From Tritrichomonas foetus (lineage: Eukaryota > Parabasalia > Tritrichomonadida > Tritrichomonadidae), in NCBI GenBank assembly GCA_001839685.1, contig MLAK01000590.1:35915-96303 (forward strand): 60,389 bases of DNA, given 5' to 3'. The translations under genes were made by a program, and so were the position numbers. Of the stretch, positions 7,005 through 16,893 are shown one piece after another. The notes under the pieces were generated by a model. It searched no databases, was not told the origin of the DNA, and saw only the letters and a list, made by a program, of their open reading frames with translations. The first letter of the stretch is position 1; each line of letters opens with the position of its first letter.

Positions 7005-9152
7005 TTATTCACTTGTTGTGAAGAATCCCCATACTTCTACAATATCTGCAACAAATTCAGGCTCACCTGCCAGAAAACATTGTGCTTCATAACTTCCCTG
7101 TGGTAATCCAATTCCATATGAGTTTTCAATTACAGCTGAGCATCGATCAAAGTTATCGGCAAGAATAAGATCGTATTTACCAAAAGTGAGCGTATCATTT
7201 GTTGCATATAAGTAGCATGCATCAGGGACTTGAGGACGATAGGGAATGAAAGCATCTTGTGTCATGCTGAATAAGAAAGTGGAACTTTTATCACCAAATG
7301 GTTCACCTTTAGTATTCCATTTTGCTGCTGCGAAACCGCCGAAAACGAAACCATTTGATGAATTTTTGACCAAAACAGTTGAAATACCAATTCCATCGAT
7401 CTTTGAATGCATTGTTGCAATATTTCTTCCATCTCTCTCAGTTGAAAAGAGAAGGTGCGTTTTCGGGAGTGTCCTAAATGGGAAGCAAAGATACAATTCG
7501 CAACAAAGAGATGGGTTTTCAATAATCAGAGATCCATGAAATGGTTGGAAATTCAATTCGAGTCCTTTTTCGCGATTTTTCTGATCTTTCCTTCTTGCAA
7601 TTTCAATTAATGAAGAAAATTCGGGAAGTTTCGATCTTGGAAAATCTAATGGGCCCTTTGGGGTGGATATTCTCCTTGATGGGCTGATATTCGATGATCT
7701 TGTCTTTGGAGAATATTGTTTGGATGAGTATTGGGAAGGTGAATTCTTTTTGGATGAGTACTGTGAAGGTGAGTTTTGTTGGGGAGAGTTTGATCTACCA
7801 GGAGAATTGTAATTATATGAATAATCATTTCCAGCTGTTCTTGCAATAACAGGTGAATTTGATGTTGCTTGAACTTCAAGGCTACCAAATACACACAGAT
7901 CTGCATCTGCTCTAACTTCAGGTTGTAGATCATCCAAACGATGTAAATCATTCAACATTTTTTGATGTCGACTGAAAGCCTTCAAAAATGAAAGAGGACC
8001 GACTGAATTTTTCTGAATGTCTAAGAATTTTGAATTGAGAAGTAATTCCTCTTTCTTTCGTTGAAGTTCAGTTTGTGCTGATCGGATTAATAGTGCTTTT
8101 TCACCTGCTAATGCTTTGCATTGTTCGATAGCATTTGATGCAAGTCTTAGTATTTCTTCTTCAACTTCTTTCGCGTTATGCAAAACACGCTGCATTTTGG
8201 ACTCGTTTGATTTGATTTTTTCATCTAACATGTCAATTTTTCGATTTAGTGATTCATCATTCTTTTTTGAGGCTTCTAAAGATTCTGCATAAGCGACACG
8301 CAAAGGAATTAAAGGGTGTGCGCTCTTCTCATCTTTAGAATGAGATCCACTCATTTTGCAAATGATGCAAACAGGCGCTTGGCAAACAGGACAAAAATAC
8401 TCCACTTTTTCTTCTGGATGAATTGGACAAAATTCCATCATTGCTCGTGCATCAGTTAAGTTTATACGTTTATGTTTTTGTAATATTTTATTCATGGCGT
8501 GAGAAGTCTCATCACATTTCTGACATAATTTTGCTGAGTCGTTAATGCACCAAATTGTGGCTCTTTCAGTATTACATAAATCGCAGAGGCTATCGTCTTC
8601 ATTAATTGGCTGAAGGTCTTTCCCGCCTTTAAATTTTATCAAATTGCATGTTTTGATTTGTGAGCTGTTAAATACAACAAAGTCGTGCCGGTCTGATATG
8701 CAAAGGCTATGATAGCCAGTCTTTAAATTTGCACTTGTTGGCTGTTCGTCAGTGAAAATTCCATTCTCATAATCTGACGTGACTTTTTGGAAATTGAGAG
8801 TGACGCCAAGAGCAATTTGTAAACGTATTACTTCAATTGTTTCTTTTGTACGATCAATATTGAAGGATCCTACACGGAAACGAAATCCGCGTGATGGATC
8901 TACTTTAATTCCGTTTGTAGAAATGTCTGTCATTAACTGATTAATATCGGCGGTGTTTATAAATACATCGACTATGTTTTGTGTTGGTAATGCTTTACAG
9001 TAGGCTTGAAATTCTGCATGAACACGTGGATTACTAAGCTCATAACATTCGCTGATAGATAATCGGGGCGCATTCAATTGGAGTTGTAGTTCGTACTCTA
9101 TTCTCCCGTATTCTTCTGATATTTGCGAAGTTGGAACGAGTTGAACAGTCAT
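7005..9152 (-). CDS. B-box zinc-finger / coiled-coil / TLDc domain protein
   Basis: First ATG is at 9152 (715 residues). The frame stays open ~80 bases further upstream without an ATG. The N-terminal ~185 residues are unassigned. Two B-box-type zinc motifs follow: about residues 190-232 (CDLCNTERATIWC, CQKC, H) and 241-283 (FCPIHPEEKVEYFCPVC, CIIC, H). Next come a long coiled coil (~290-405) and a Ser/Pro/Asn/Gln/Tyr-rich linker (~440-505). The C-terminal ~170 residues read as a TLDc domain: LLFSTERDGRNIATMHSKID, FVFGGFAAAKW, FLFSM, and the closing VADIVEVWGFF. TLDc proteins are linked to oxidative-stress resistance and V-ATPase regulation; B-box plus coiled coil is TRIM-like, although no RING is seen. 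Function unknown. Divergent from the RRM gene. Confidence 0.8.
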   Translation of the reverse strand: MTVQLVPTSQISEEYGRIEYELQLQLNAPRLSISECYELSNPRVHAEFQAYCKALPTQNIVDVFINTADINQLMTDISTNGIKVDPSRGFRFRVGSFNIDRTKETIEVIRLQIALGVTLNFQKVTSDYENGIFTDEQPTSANLKTGYHSLCISDRHDFVVFNSSQIKTCNLIKFKGGKDLQPINEDDSLCDLCNTERATIWCINDSAKLCQKCDETSHAMNKILQKHKRINLTDARAMMEFCPIHPEEKVEYFCPVCQAPVCIICKMSGSHSKDEKSAHPLIPLRVAYAESLEASKKNDESLNRKIDMLDEKIKSNESKMQRVLHNAKEVEEEILRLASNAIEQCKALAGEKALLIRSAQTELQRKKEELLLNSKFLDIQKNSVGPLSFLKAFSRHQKMLNDLHRLDDLQPEVRADADLCVFGSLEVQATSNSPVIARTAGNDYSYNYNSPGRSNSPQQNSPSQYSSKKNSPSQYSSKQYSPKTRSSNISPSRRISTPKGPLDFPRSKLPEFSSLIEIARRKDQKNREKGLELNFQPFHGSLIIENPSLCCELYLCFPFRTLPKTHLLFSTERDGRNIATMHSKIDGIGISTVLVKNSSNGFVFGGFAAAKWNTKGEPFGDKSSTFLFSMTQDAFIPYRPQVPDACYLYATNDTLTFGKYDLILADNFDRCSAVIENSYGIGLPQGSYEAQCFLAGEPEFVADIVEVWGFFTTSE

Positions 9153-9453
9153 TAACCAATAAACGGTCTCCGATCTTTTTTCTAAACGTTCTTTCGTCTC
9201 ATAAACGTTCAACACACTATTCAGAAGTTTATATTCTAAACGGTTGATCTACCAAATTGTATCAAAAAATAAATAAACTGTTCACTTTTATCAGACAAGT
9301 CAAAAGTGGATTAAGTGGCTAATTCTAAATCACCTTGAGAAAGGTCAATTCCTTAAAATTGAAAACTAGAGTTTCATCAAAATCGTCACCATTCGAAGTG
9401 CTCGACGATACTAATCAAAAAGTTTGAGAACATCATTCAAAAAGTTTTCATTA
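9153..9453. promoter_or_regulatory. Divergent promoter region, B-box/TLDc gene and RRM gene
   Basis: This 301-base spacer drives genes on both sides. AAAAAGTT occurs twice in the RRM-gene direction, at 9417-9424 and 9439-9446, 29 and 7 bases before the ATG at 9454. On the other side, AAACGG and AAACGTT words (9160-9245) recur near the B-box gene start and resemble Myb-type sites. Function is inferred from recurrence. Confidence 0.4.
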
Positions 9454-10620
9454 ATGAATCCTTATTGGGGCGCGGCCGCTCCTCTAAATCCACCATACAA
9501 CCAACCATACCCACCACCATACGGAGCTGTTCCACCTGGATATCCACCACCATACCCACCCCACGCACCACCTCCACCACCTCATCCGAAAAAAAATCAT
9601 GTTCCTAGTGAGCAACGCACGAAAGTTCACACGATATTCATGTTCAATTTGCAATTTAATCTCAAACCCGAAGAACTCGAAGAATTCTGCTCTCGCTTTG
9701 GCGACGTTTCCGAATTAAATTATCCATTGACCAAACAAGGAATGGCTTTTTGCACTTACTACGACCTGCGAGACGCCGAGAGGGCAGTCAAAGACATGAC
9801 CGGACAGGATCTCAAAGGTAGACCAGTTAAGACAAATTTCGCATTTAAACCTCCTCAACATTCAAAACGCGACCTCAAAAAAATCTGCGCCAATGTAATC
9901 GCAACATCAGAAAAAGGCGAAAAAAGCGAACTAACAATGGACGAAATCAAAGACGCAATTGGCGCTTTCGGAGATATTCGAGAAATTGAAGAATCAGGGC
10001 CAGGAGCCTTCCTCGTCAAATTTTACGACATCCGGCACGCAAAAAGTTGTGAAGAAGCAAAATCGGTGCAGATTCGTGAAGAAACCGTTAATTTCGAATA
10101 TGCTCTCGAAGTTGATTTGGGTGATGAAGTGACGGACCCTCCGCCCCCTCCGCCCCCGAGACACTCCAGGCATCCGAAAAGTGACCGCGGCGATCGAGAC
10201 GAAAGAAGGGGTGATCGCCACGAAAGAGGTAGGGGTGACCGGCATGATAGAAGCAGCGGTGGGGGCTACTTCGGCCATGGTGGGCCGTCCAGACATGGAA
10301 GCAGGCACCTGGGTGGACCGCCACCGCCACCACAGCCCTATCCATATCCGTACCCCTATCCGCAGCAGCCCTATCCGCCGATGATGGGCGGCCAGCCTGG
10401 AGTTCCTCCTCCTCCACCTCCCCAGTATGGATACCCCTACCCACAGCCCCCGCCAGGGTATGGCCCGCCGCCTGGAGCCCCCGGCGTTCCACCAAACGTT
10501 CCTCCGCCCCAGCAGCAGCCGTCGCAGGTGTCCACTGCAGATCCACAGCAAATGCAGCCTCAAAATCCACAGCAGGATAAGCCACAGGACAACAGCCACT
10601 CTTTAGCTGCACTCGCGTGA
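9454..10620 (+). CDS. RNA-binding protein with two RRM domains and Pro-rich tails
   Basis: The ATG at 9454 gives 388 residues (the frame also opens at a TTG 30 bases earlier). Residues 1-50 are Pro/Tyr-rich (PPYNQPYPPPYGAVPPGYPP). RRM1 is about residues 59-135: HTIFMFNLQFNLKPEELEEF as RNP2 strand and helix, GMAFCTYYDLRDAERAV as RNP1. A second, weaker RRM lies at about 155-210 (GAFLVKFYDIRHAKS). The 'YYD-R-AE' style of RNP1 resembles Mei2-like RRMs. An Arg/Asp/His/Gly-rich segment (~225-275) precedes a Pro/Gln/Tyr/Gly-rich C-terminus. This layout suits an mRNA-binding protein prone to condensate formation. The 3' half is markedly richer in G+C than its surroundings, as the proline codons require. 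Exact orthology is not assignable. Confidence 0.85.
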   Translation: MNPYWGAAAPLNPPYNQPYPPPYGAVPPGYPPPYPPHAPPPPPHPKKNHVPSEQRTKVHTIFMFNLQFNLKPEELEEFCSRFGDVSELNYPLTKQGMAFCTYYDLRDAERAVKDMTGQDLKGRPVKTNFAFKPPQHSKRDLKKICANVIATSEKGEKSELTMDEIKDAIGAFGDIREIEESGPGAFLVKFYDIRHAKSCEEAKSVQIREETVNFEYALEVDLGDEVTDPPPPPPPRHSRHPKSDRGDRDERRGDRHERGRGDRHDRSSGGGYFGHGGPSRHGSRHLGGPPPPPQPYPYPYPYPQQPYPPMMGGQPGVPPPPPPQYGYPYPQPPPGYGPPPGAPGVPPNVPPPQQQPSQVSTADPQQMQPQNPQQDKPQDNSHSLAALA

Positions 10621-11211
10621 ATGCTTGAAATCGTGGTGCTCATTTATTTAGTTATTTGTTGCGAATCCCATAGAAGAAAAAAAGGAATAAAAGATATGTC
10701 TTTTTGGCCGTTTCCTGTGGAATCGAGGGGAAGGAGAAGTGAAAATTGAAGATTTACTCGAAGGACCAGAAATATTTTAATGTTATTTGGCACATAATAT
10801 TATAAATGCCTTATTATAGATTATTCCTGCATTTTTTTTTTTTTCCTCCAATTTTTTCATGTGAATATTATCGACATAATATTTTATTAATTCATTATAT
10901 CTAACTTGAGAACTATGTATCAAGTTTCTTGACAAGGGCTTTCTTGATGGTCTGAATTGCGAATTCATCTTTTTTCTTATTCATATCATTTCGATCATCT
11001 TTCTAGTGAATTAATTCATCTTTCTAGTTAATTATTTCATCTTTCTAGTGAATTAATTCATTTTTCTAATTAATTAATTCATCTTTCTAGTTAATCAAGT
11101 CGAAATCGTGAGAAGAACAGCAAGTATGAAAAATGAAAAAATGATTACATCTGAAAATATAATTTTTTTTAATAACAAAACATACGATTTGTATTGTGAA
11201 TGACAGATTTG
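10621..11211. other. Convergent intergenic region with a 21-bp tandem repeat
   Basis: This 591-base gap lies between two gene 3' ends. It carries the tandem repeat at 10993-11096 and a poly-T run near 10830. A 61-codon minus ORF here is not supported. Confidence 0.5.
10993..11096. repeat. 21-bp tandem repeat, about five copies
   Basis: The unit TTCATCTTTCTAGTGAATTAA is repeated head to tail with small changes (GTGAA/GTTAA, CTTTCT/TTTTCT). It lies downstream of the convergent RRM and cyclase genes. No function is evident; it looks like ordinary minisatellite growth. Confidence 0.7.
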
Positions 11212-14200
11212 TTATGTTCGAACACTTATCTCAAAACTAAAAGTTGAAGATGCTGGTGTTACCAGGAAAGTATTTACCTTTCCTTTTCCTTTCAAAAAGA
11301 CTTCTCCCCTTGGTTCGATAGAAAATTCCGTTTGATTTAACAGATCACATGTATTTTGTGATATTTGAACTTTTCCAGGAATATCGGTTGATTGAAGTCT
11401 TGATGCTACATTAATAGGATCACCAATGATATCGAAAACTGGCTTATCTGTTCCTAAGACACCACCTATGAGTGGGCCACCCGAGTTCACACCAACTCGA
11501 ACTTGGAGATTCGAGTTCAATTTAACGTTAATTTCATCTAACTCCGTGATTATATCCTGCCCAAATTTCACTGTTTGTGTTGCATGTTCAGATGAAACAT
11601 CTTCAGTTGCGAACAAACCTGCAGCAGCCATATAAACATCACCAATTAATTTAATTTTTGTCAATAATGTATATTTCTTAATCTGATTATCAAAAGAAGC
11701 GAAGATCATAGATAAATTTCCCATAATTTCTTGTGGATTTAAATTCGCAGAATAAGCACTAAATTGAACAATATCAATGAATATGATAGAAGCTGAAGGA
11801 ACTGTAAATGAAATTTCTTTCTCACCTCTATTAAGTTTAAAAACAATATCTCTCGGCAATATTTGGAAAAGTAAATACTCTGATTGTGCTTTGGCATCTT
11901 CAGCACACTTTTGCTGATTAACACGATCACTATTATCACGCAAAATGAAAACAAAAGATTCAACATTTGTACTTTCATCTTTTTTGATTCCAATTATAGT
12001 TGTATGAACAGGAATTTGGTTTTCATTATCTCTAACACATATTTGTTGATCTTCATACAATGAAGATATTCTTCCTTCCCTCATCATCTCCATTTGATTT
12101 AAGACATTATCGTCTTTGAATAGAACTCCAACTGATTGACCTAATAATTGATCAGGCGAGTATCCAAATGTTTTTGTGATATAGGGATTAACTATTTCAA
12201 TTATTCCATTTAGAGATGTGCAAAGCATTGCATCACCACTTTTATGAAGAATGCTCCTAGCAAATGATGAAGATGCAGTTGTATGTGATCCATTTCTATT
12301 TAATAATAAATCTCTGATTTTCTTATTTTGGATCATTTGAATAGGCGGGATTCTCTTAAATATTGAAAGCGCTGTTGTATAGGTGTTACGTGCAAATGAT
12401 TCAATCACAAGCCCATAAACTAATATTACTAATGACAATATGATTCCAACAATCATTAGGATCATTGATGTCTTTAATAATTTGTTGAAATTCGAAGTCA
12501 CTAATTTATCACATTGGTAAATAAATTCTTGCATGAGAGGAACAATATGATAATTTACTATATGAATAAGATTTGTGGGGTATTCATCTGACAAACTACC
12601 AGAAAACCTATCAAGATCAGCAACTATATTCGCTATCATATCATGATATGCAGAAAGAAGATGTGATACAGAACCACAACGATATGTATCATGAATATTT
12701 TCTGTGTCATAATTAATAACACATTGTTCAGTTGTCATTATAGAATCTAAAATACTATATTGCCCTCCAAACGGTTTTGATTGATTATTTCCACTAGTTA
12801 AATCAGTACCTGCTTGATCTAAGATAGCAAATGAATCATAAATTCGTTCTATTTCAATTGATCTATTCGTGTAAGAGGGCATATTATTAGGATCATGTAA
12901 AATAATTGCATAAATTGCGAAATTCATAATTTCAACTGCGTAAATAACTCTTTTAGAAGCGAGATTTTCCCACATTAAAATTTGTGAAATACCATGAATT
13001 CCCGTATTTGCAACGTACACCATCATTAAAAATAGAACTGCTGTAACAATACTGAGAATCAGAATCATGATATTAAAGAATACCATTTTGGTAATTCTAA
13101 GTTTTGGTTCACTAATTGAAGTTTCTTCAGCTTGGAAATGTTTTCCAATTGGTGATATTGCTTGTTCCTTAATATCCCTACTTAATTCTGATAAGGCCTT
13201 TGCCATAACATCACAATGATGAACAAACCATAAAGAAAGGCCCATTATTGGGCAAAATGAAATCAAAATAATTGCAATAGGTATAATAATCATTATAAAT
13301 CGTGACAAATTAACTAAATCATCAGTTGCATGTACTTGGAAATTGGTTACACTATCCGATAAATTTTGGCTTCCAGATACGGCCCAGAAATTATTTTCAT
13401 GAAGTTCACAGAAATGATTTGATAATAAGAAGTCATCACGTGTTACAGCGGCACATCGTTGATGTAAATAATACAAATATGTGTATAAATTTTTCAGATT
13501 TTGTTCTTTAGAATCTACAGGAATGCCATTCCAACATGTTGTAAAATCATTGATCGGATTCAAGAATCTGCTGGCAACTTCATAAACATTGATACCTTCT
13601 GCGCTTATTGACGAAACTTTTACAAGAAGTTCACCAAAGTTTCGATTACTTTGTAAAGATTGAATTAATGCATCACGGTTTAATGATGAACTCAAATCAA
13701 TTAATGGTGTTATATCGTCAAAATATCCTATATCAGTAATTAAACCACCATGGTATTTGACATAATCCAGAATTAATGATGTAATCGAAAGTTCGCTATA
13801 AATTCTTGTATAAGTTAAAGAAGATAAAAGACTCATACTATCAGCTCTTTCTTCATATTTCTTTTGGATATAAAAATAGAAGCCAATAAAGCATGTAATC
13901 GAAAGTATCAACGAAATAACTACAGCGAAATTTATACTATTGATACTTCCATGTGTTCTTCCTTTCAGAGCATGATATAAAGCCATTCTGAGTTTGGAAA
14001 AAGTGAACATTGATGATGCAAGAGTCCCTTCAACTTCAGCATCCATTTCTTTATCATCTGATAGTGAAAATTCACTCGATGTTGATACATCGGATGAAGA
14101 TGAATTAGACAAAGAAATCGAGGTTGATGCAGAAGTTGCTCCAGAATGACTTTGATCATTACCACTATTCTCATTCTGAATGAAATTACCTTTTCCATCG

Positions 14201-16056
14201 ACAATTTTCTTCTTAATATAATCAGGGAACGATCGGACCATGGATCGAAAAGTTTTATCGATTGTAAAAGTTTTTCCTAAATCAACCATATCAGATCTTT
14301 CTTTGATTATAATAGCTTTTCGAAAATCAGTTCTACATTCAGTCAGAAACTTTCTATACATTTCATAAAACTTTGTTGAATTGGGATAGTTTCGAATTGA
14401 TTCCATCCATAAAGAATCAAGTTTTTGCATATTTGAAGAAAGAGCCTCAAAATAAGAAATATCTGGATTTGGAGATCTCCAAAAGCCAAGAACATTAGAT
14501 AAACATTCATCTGACATTCCTCTAAGTTTCAAATATCTTTCATTGGCTTCACTACATGTTGTAGAATGCCTCATCACTTTTAGTCTATTAACTTGATAAA
14601 TTAAAAATCGTTCATCAAATTTAAGATTATTTTTCGTTATGATGATATTAAAATATTGGTCCATTTGTCTCAACTCACTTGGAAAATAAGATAGAAGTTG
14701 AATTTGAAAACAATAGATTTTGTTTGAATTATACATCATTGCCATATATTTCAACAGTGACCAATCAATAAAGTAAGGACAAATATTAGCAAATCCTATT
14801 CTTTCATAACATAGAGCTTTGTCTTCTGATTTATTTAGTCCAAGTTTATCAAAGGACGAATGAATTTCCTCTTGACTGGTTTCTGAATCATCATCTTTTA
14901 TTTTGGTTAAATTTTTAATAATTTGTTTATATCTACGAATATTAACAACAATGAGGACAATCAAACTAATAATGAAAATGACAGGCCAGCAACATAAAAA
15001 AATTAAAGTTTTATTAGAAATGGCACTCAACAAAGGAGGAAAAATCATACAAAATGTTAAAGCTGCATTTGTTATTCCTGTTGCAGCAAAAAATATATTT
15101 CCTATTAATGAATGAAATGGCATAAACACAATTACATGGATATTGAAATATATATTTAACGATAAATAGATGATTTGTAAGACAGTAAAAACCCATGTTG
15201 GAAAATATTGGAATAGATAACCTAAAATGATGAAAATGGAATGAGTGATAAAAGTGTTAATAATTGGATCACAATCAAATGTTGATTTTACAGTTACTGA
15301 AATAATTGTTGATTTTGTTGAAAGTTTTGTTGTTAAGGTATAAGTGTATAAAAAATAAACATTCATAATAGCACCAACCACTACATATGCTATATTGGAC
15401 ATTGACATTCCATGACATAGCATCAACAAAGATGATCCAACAAGTGCTGCACTTGGAATTATCATAATTTGACAAATATAATCTGATACAAATCTATTAA
15501 AATATAACAACCATTTTAAATATCGATGAGCGATTGCTGAATAAAAAATATGGCCAACAATTGAAACAAATGAAATTAAAAAAATCACCAAAACACATAT
15601 AAATGTAATCATGATTGAATCATTTTCATTATTATTATATAGAATATATTCTGGATTATTTGGATCAAAATTATTGTTTAGTGAATCACCCGAATAATTA
15701 TTCATTGATGAATAATTTTGAAAAATACTGGTTTCAGGATAAAAGCTTAATTTAGCTGGGATAAAAAAGAATATTTTTGAGAGAATATTGAGTGCATCTA
15801 AAATATTTCCAGATGATAATCTCCAGAAATTTATTTCAGGCCACAATCCAACAAACATGATTTGTAATGATGTGTATAATGTTACAATGAATGGGATGAT
15901 TTTTGGAAAATCTCCTTGTTGAAAAATATGATCGAATAATGGAAATACTCTGTCAACAACTGCGTATTGTCCAGATACAAGTTTATTTCGAAGGCCAGAA
16001 CTTCCAGCAATAGTTAAAGATTTCGAGCATTGAGAATCAGCTGGAGGTGCATTCAT
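11212..16056 (-). CDS. Multi-pass membrane adenylyl cyclase with PAS and class III cyclase domains
   Basis: This is a 1614-residue protein starting at the ATG at 16056. The N-terminal ~400 residues hold many hydrophobic segments. Further membrane spans are seen near residues 710, 925, 1000 and 1200, flanking large loops that are probably sensory. A PAS-like segment begins at about 1268 (GDAMLCTSLNGIIEIVNPYI, FGYSPDQLLGQSVG). The class III cyclase domain occupies about 1410-1600: FIDIVQFS (first metal Asp), KLIGDVYMAAAG (purine-specifying Lys; second metal Asp), FDIIGD (second purine-specifying Asp), and INVASRL with the transition-state Asn and Arg. The Lys/Asp pair predicts ATP rather than GTP as substrate, and all catalytic residues are present. 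A Ser-rich stretch lies near 650. Large multi-span cyclases are expanded in trichomonads. Two AAAAAGTT motifs lie just upstream. Confidence 0.9.
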   Translation of the reverse strand: MNAPPADSQCSKSLTIAGSSGLRNKLVSGQYAVVDRVFPLFDHIFQQGDFPKIIPFIVTLYTSLQIMFVGLWPEINFWRLSSGNILDALNILSKIFFFIPAKLSFYPETSIFQNYSSMNNYSGDSLNNNFDPNNPEYILYNNNENDSIMITFICVLVIFLISFVSIVGHIFYSAIAHRYLKWLLYFNRFVSDYICQIMIIPSAALVGSSLLMLCHGMSMSNIAYVVVGAIMNVYFLYTYTLTTKLSTKSTIISVTVKSTFDCDPIINTFITHSIFIILGYLFQYFPTWVFTVLQIIYLSLNIYFNIHVIVFMPFHSLIGNIFFAATGITNAALTFCMIFPPLLSAISNKTLIFLCCWPVIFIISLIVLIVVNIRRYKQIIKNLTKIKDDDSETSQEEIHSSFDKLGLNKSEDKALCYERIGFANICPYFIDWSLLKYMAMMYNSNKIYCFQIQLLSYFPSELRQMDQYFNIIITKNNLKFDERFLIYQVNRLKVMRHSTTCSEANERYLKLRGMSDECLSNVLGFWRSPNPDISYFEALSSNMQKLDSLWMESIRNYPNSTKFYEMYRKFLTECRTDFRKAIIIKERSDMVDLGKTFTIDKTFRSMVRSFPDYIKKKIVDGKGNFIQNENSGNDQSHSGATSASTSISLSNSSSSDVSTSSEFSLSDDKEMDAEVEGTLASSMFTFSKLRMALYHALKGRTHGSINSINFAVVISLILSITCFIGFYFYIQKKYEERADSMSLLSSLTYTRIYSELSITSLILDYVKYHGGLITDIGYFDDITPLIDLSSSLNRDALIQSLQSNRNFGELLVKVSSISAEGINVYEVASRFLNPINDFTTCWNGIPVDSKEQNLKNLYTYLYYLHQRCAAVTRDDFLLSNHFCELHENNFWAVSGSQNLSDSVTNFQVHATDDLVNLSRFIMIIIPIAIILISFCPIMGLSLWFVHHCDVMAKALSELSRDIKEQAISPIGKHFQAEETSISEPKLRITKMVFFNIMILILSIVTAVLFLMMVYVANTGIHGISQILMWENLASKRVIYAVEIMNFAIYAIILHDPNNMPSYTNRSIEIERIYDSFAILDQAGTDLTSGNNQSKPFGGQYSILDSIMTTEQCVINYDTENIHDTYRCGSVSHLLSAYHDMIANIVADLDRFSGSLSDEYPTNLIHIVNYHIVPLMQEFIYQCDKLVTSNFNKLLKTSMILMIVGIILSLVILVYGLVIESFARNTYTTALSIFKRIPPIQMIQNKKIRDLLLNRNGSHTTASSSFARSILHKSGDAMLCTSLNGIIEIVNPYITKTFGYSPDQLLGQSVGVLFKDDNVLNQMEMMREGRISSLYEDQQICVRDNENQIPVHTTIIGIKKDESTNVESFVFILRDNSDRVNQQKCAEDAKAQSEYLLFQILPRDIVFKLNRGEKEISFTVPSASIIFIDIVQFSAYSANLNPQEIMGNLSMIFASFDNQIKKYTLLTKIKLIGDVYMAAAGLFATEDVSSEHATQTVKFGQDIITELDEINVKLNSNLQVRVGVNSGGPLIGGVLGTDKPVFDIIGDPINVASRLQSTDIPGKVQISQNTCDLLNQTEFSIEPRGEVFLKGKGKVNTFLVTPASSTFSFEISVRT

Positions 16057-16070
16057 TTTTAGATTTTTAA

Positions 16071-16087
16071 AACTTTTTGAAAAAGTT
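16071..16087 (-). promoter_or_regulatory. Inverted AAAAAGTT pair upstream of adenylyl cyclase
   Basis: AACTTTTT and AAAAAGTT face each other with one base between, 15-31 bases before the ATG at 16056. The same octamer recurs at other starts in the window; a promoter role is inferred. Confidence 0.4.
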
Positions 16088-16753
16088 ACAACTTCGGCAT
16101 AATCAGTATAAATGATACTGAAAAAAATTTGAATGATATACGGAAATGTCCCAATGAATTAGCTTGAAAAACTGACAAGTTATTCAATATTTCAGCTGTT
16201 TCATATGACATTTATCTTGCAAAATATCCGTAAAAATCTAAGTGACACCAAAATTAACCTCTTACAATTATGTAGTAATATGAATGAAATTAGATTATAT
16301 TCATATGATTTCGTATTTTGAAAATATTAATCAAAAAATATAATTTTAGTCAAGTATATTGTACACACACATAATAAAATATATTTTTTAACTGTATACA
16401 TGGAAATAATGGAGAAAAATGATTTCATAGTAAAATAAACTTATTTTTAATTATCAAAATTTTCAGATGAAATTTCAAAATTCAATGAATATAGAAATAT
16501 ATCAAAATTTTCAGAAATTAGAATATAAAACTTTTTCTATAATTAAACCCAAGTGTACGGATAGAGGTGATAAATACGATAACTTGTTAAATCAAATCAT
16601 CGATTTTTCTTTGAAAATAAGTGGTGATTCAATATTAGAGAATATAATTTTCATGGTATTCATTAATAAAATCTAAAAATTTATTGAAAAATAATGGTTC
16701 CATAATGCGGTTTTCATTTTTTTATGTATATCATCAACTCACTTCCTAACCGC

Positions 16754-16880
16754 ATAAATCACAACTTTATAAATCACAACTTGATAAATCACAACTTGAT
16801 AAATCACAACTTGATAAATCATAACTTTATAAATCATAACTTGATAAATCATAGTTTTATAAATCATAACTTTATAAATC
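16754..16880. repeat. 15-bp tandem repeat, about eight copies
   Basis: The unit AAATCACAACTTGAT repeats head to tail; the later copies change CAC to CAT and TTGAT to TTTAT. It sits just beyond the stop codon of the tail-anchored protein gene. No function is apparent. Confidence 0.8.
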
Positions 16881-16893
16881 AAAATCAAATCAT

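Larger units (their letters stand above)
16057..16893. other. Intergenic region with paired AAAAAGTT motifs and a 15-bp tandem repeat
   Basis: This 837-base spacer is upstream of the cyclase gene. Directly before the cyclase ATG it has AACTTTTT (16071-16078) and AAAAAGTT (16080-16087), a near-palindromic pair. A 69-codon plus ORF at 16467-16676 has no recognisable features. The 15-bp repeat near 16754-16880 follows. Confidence 0.5.

Noticed and set aside
9994..10612. Two long minus-strand ORFs (201 and 174 codons)
   Set aside because: They mirror the Pro-rich, GC-rich part of the RRM gene; Arg/Gly/Trp-rich translation is the antisense shadow of proline codons.
16467..16676. 69-codon ORF upstream of the cyclase
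   Set aside because: ATG follows a TTTTCAG that looks like an acceptor, but no matching donor or protein family; most likely chance.
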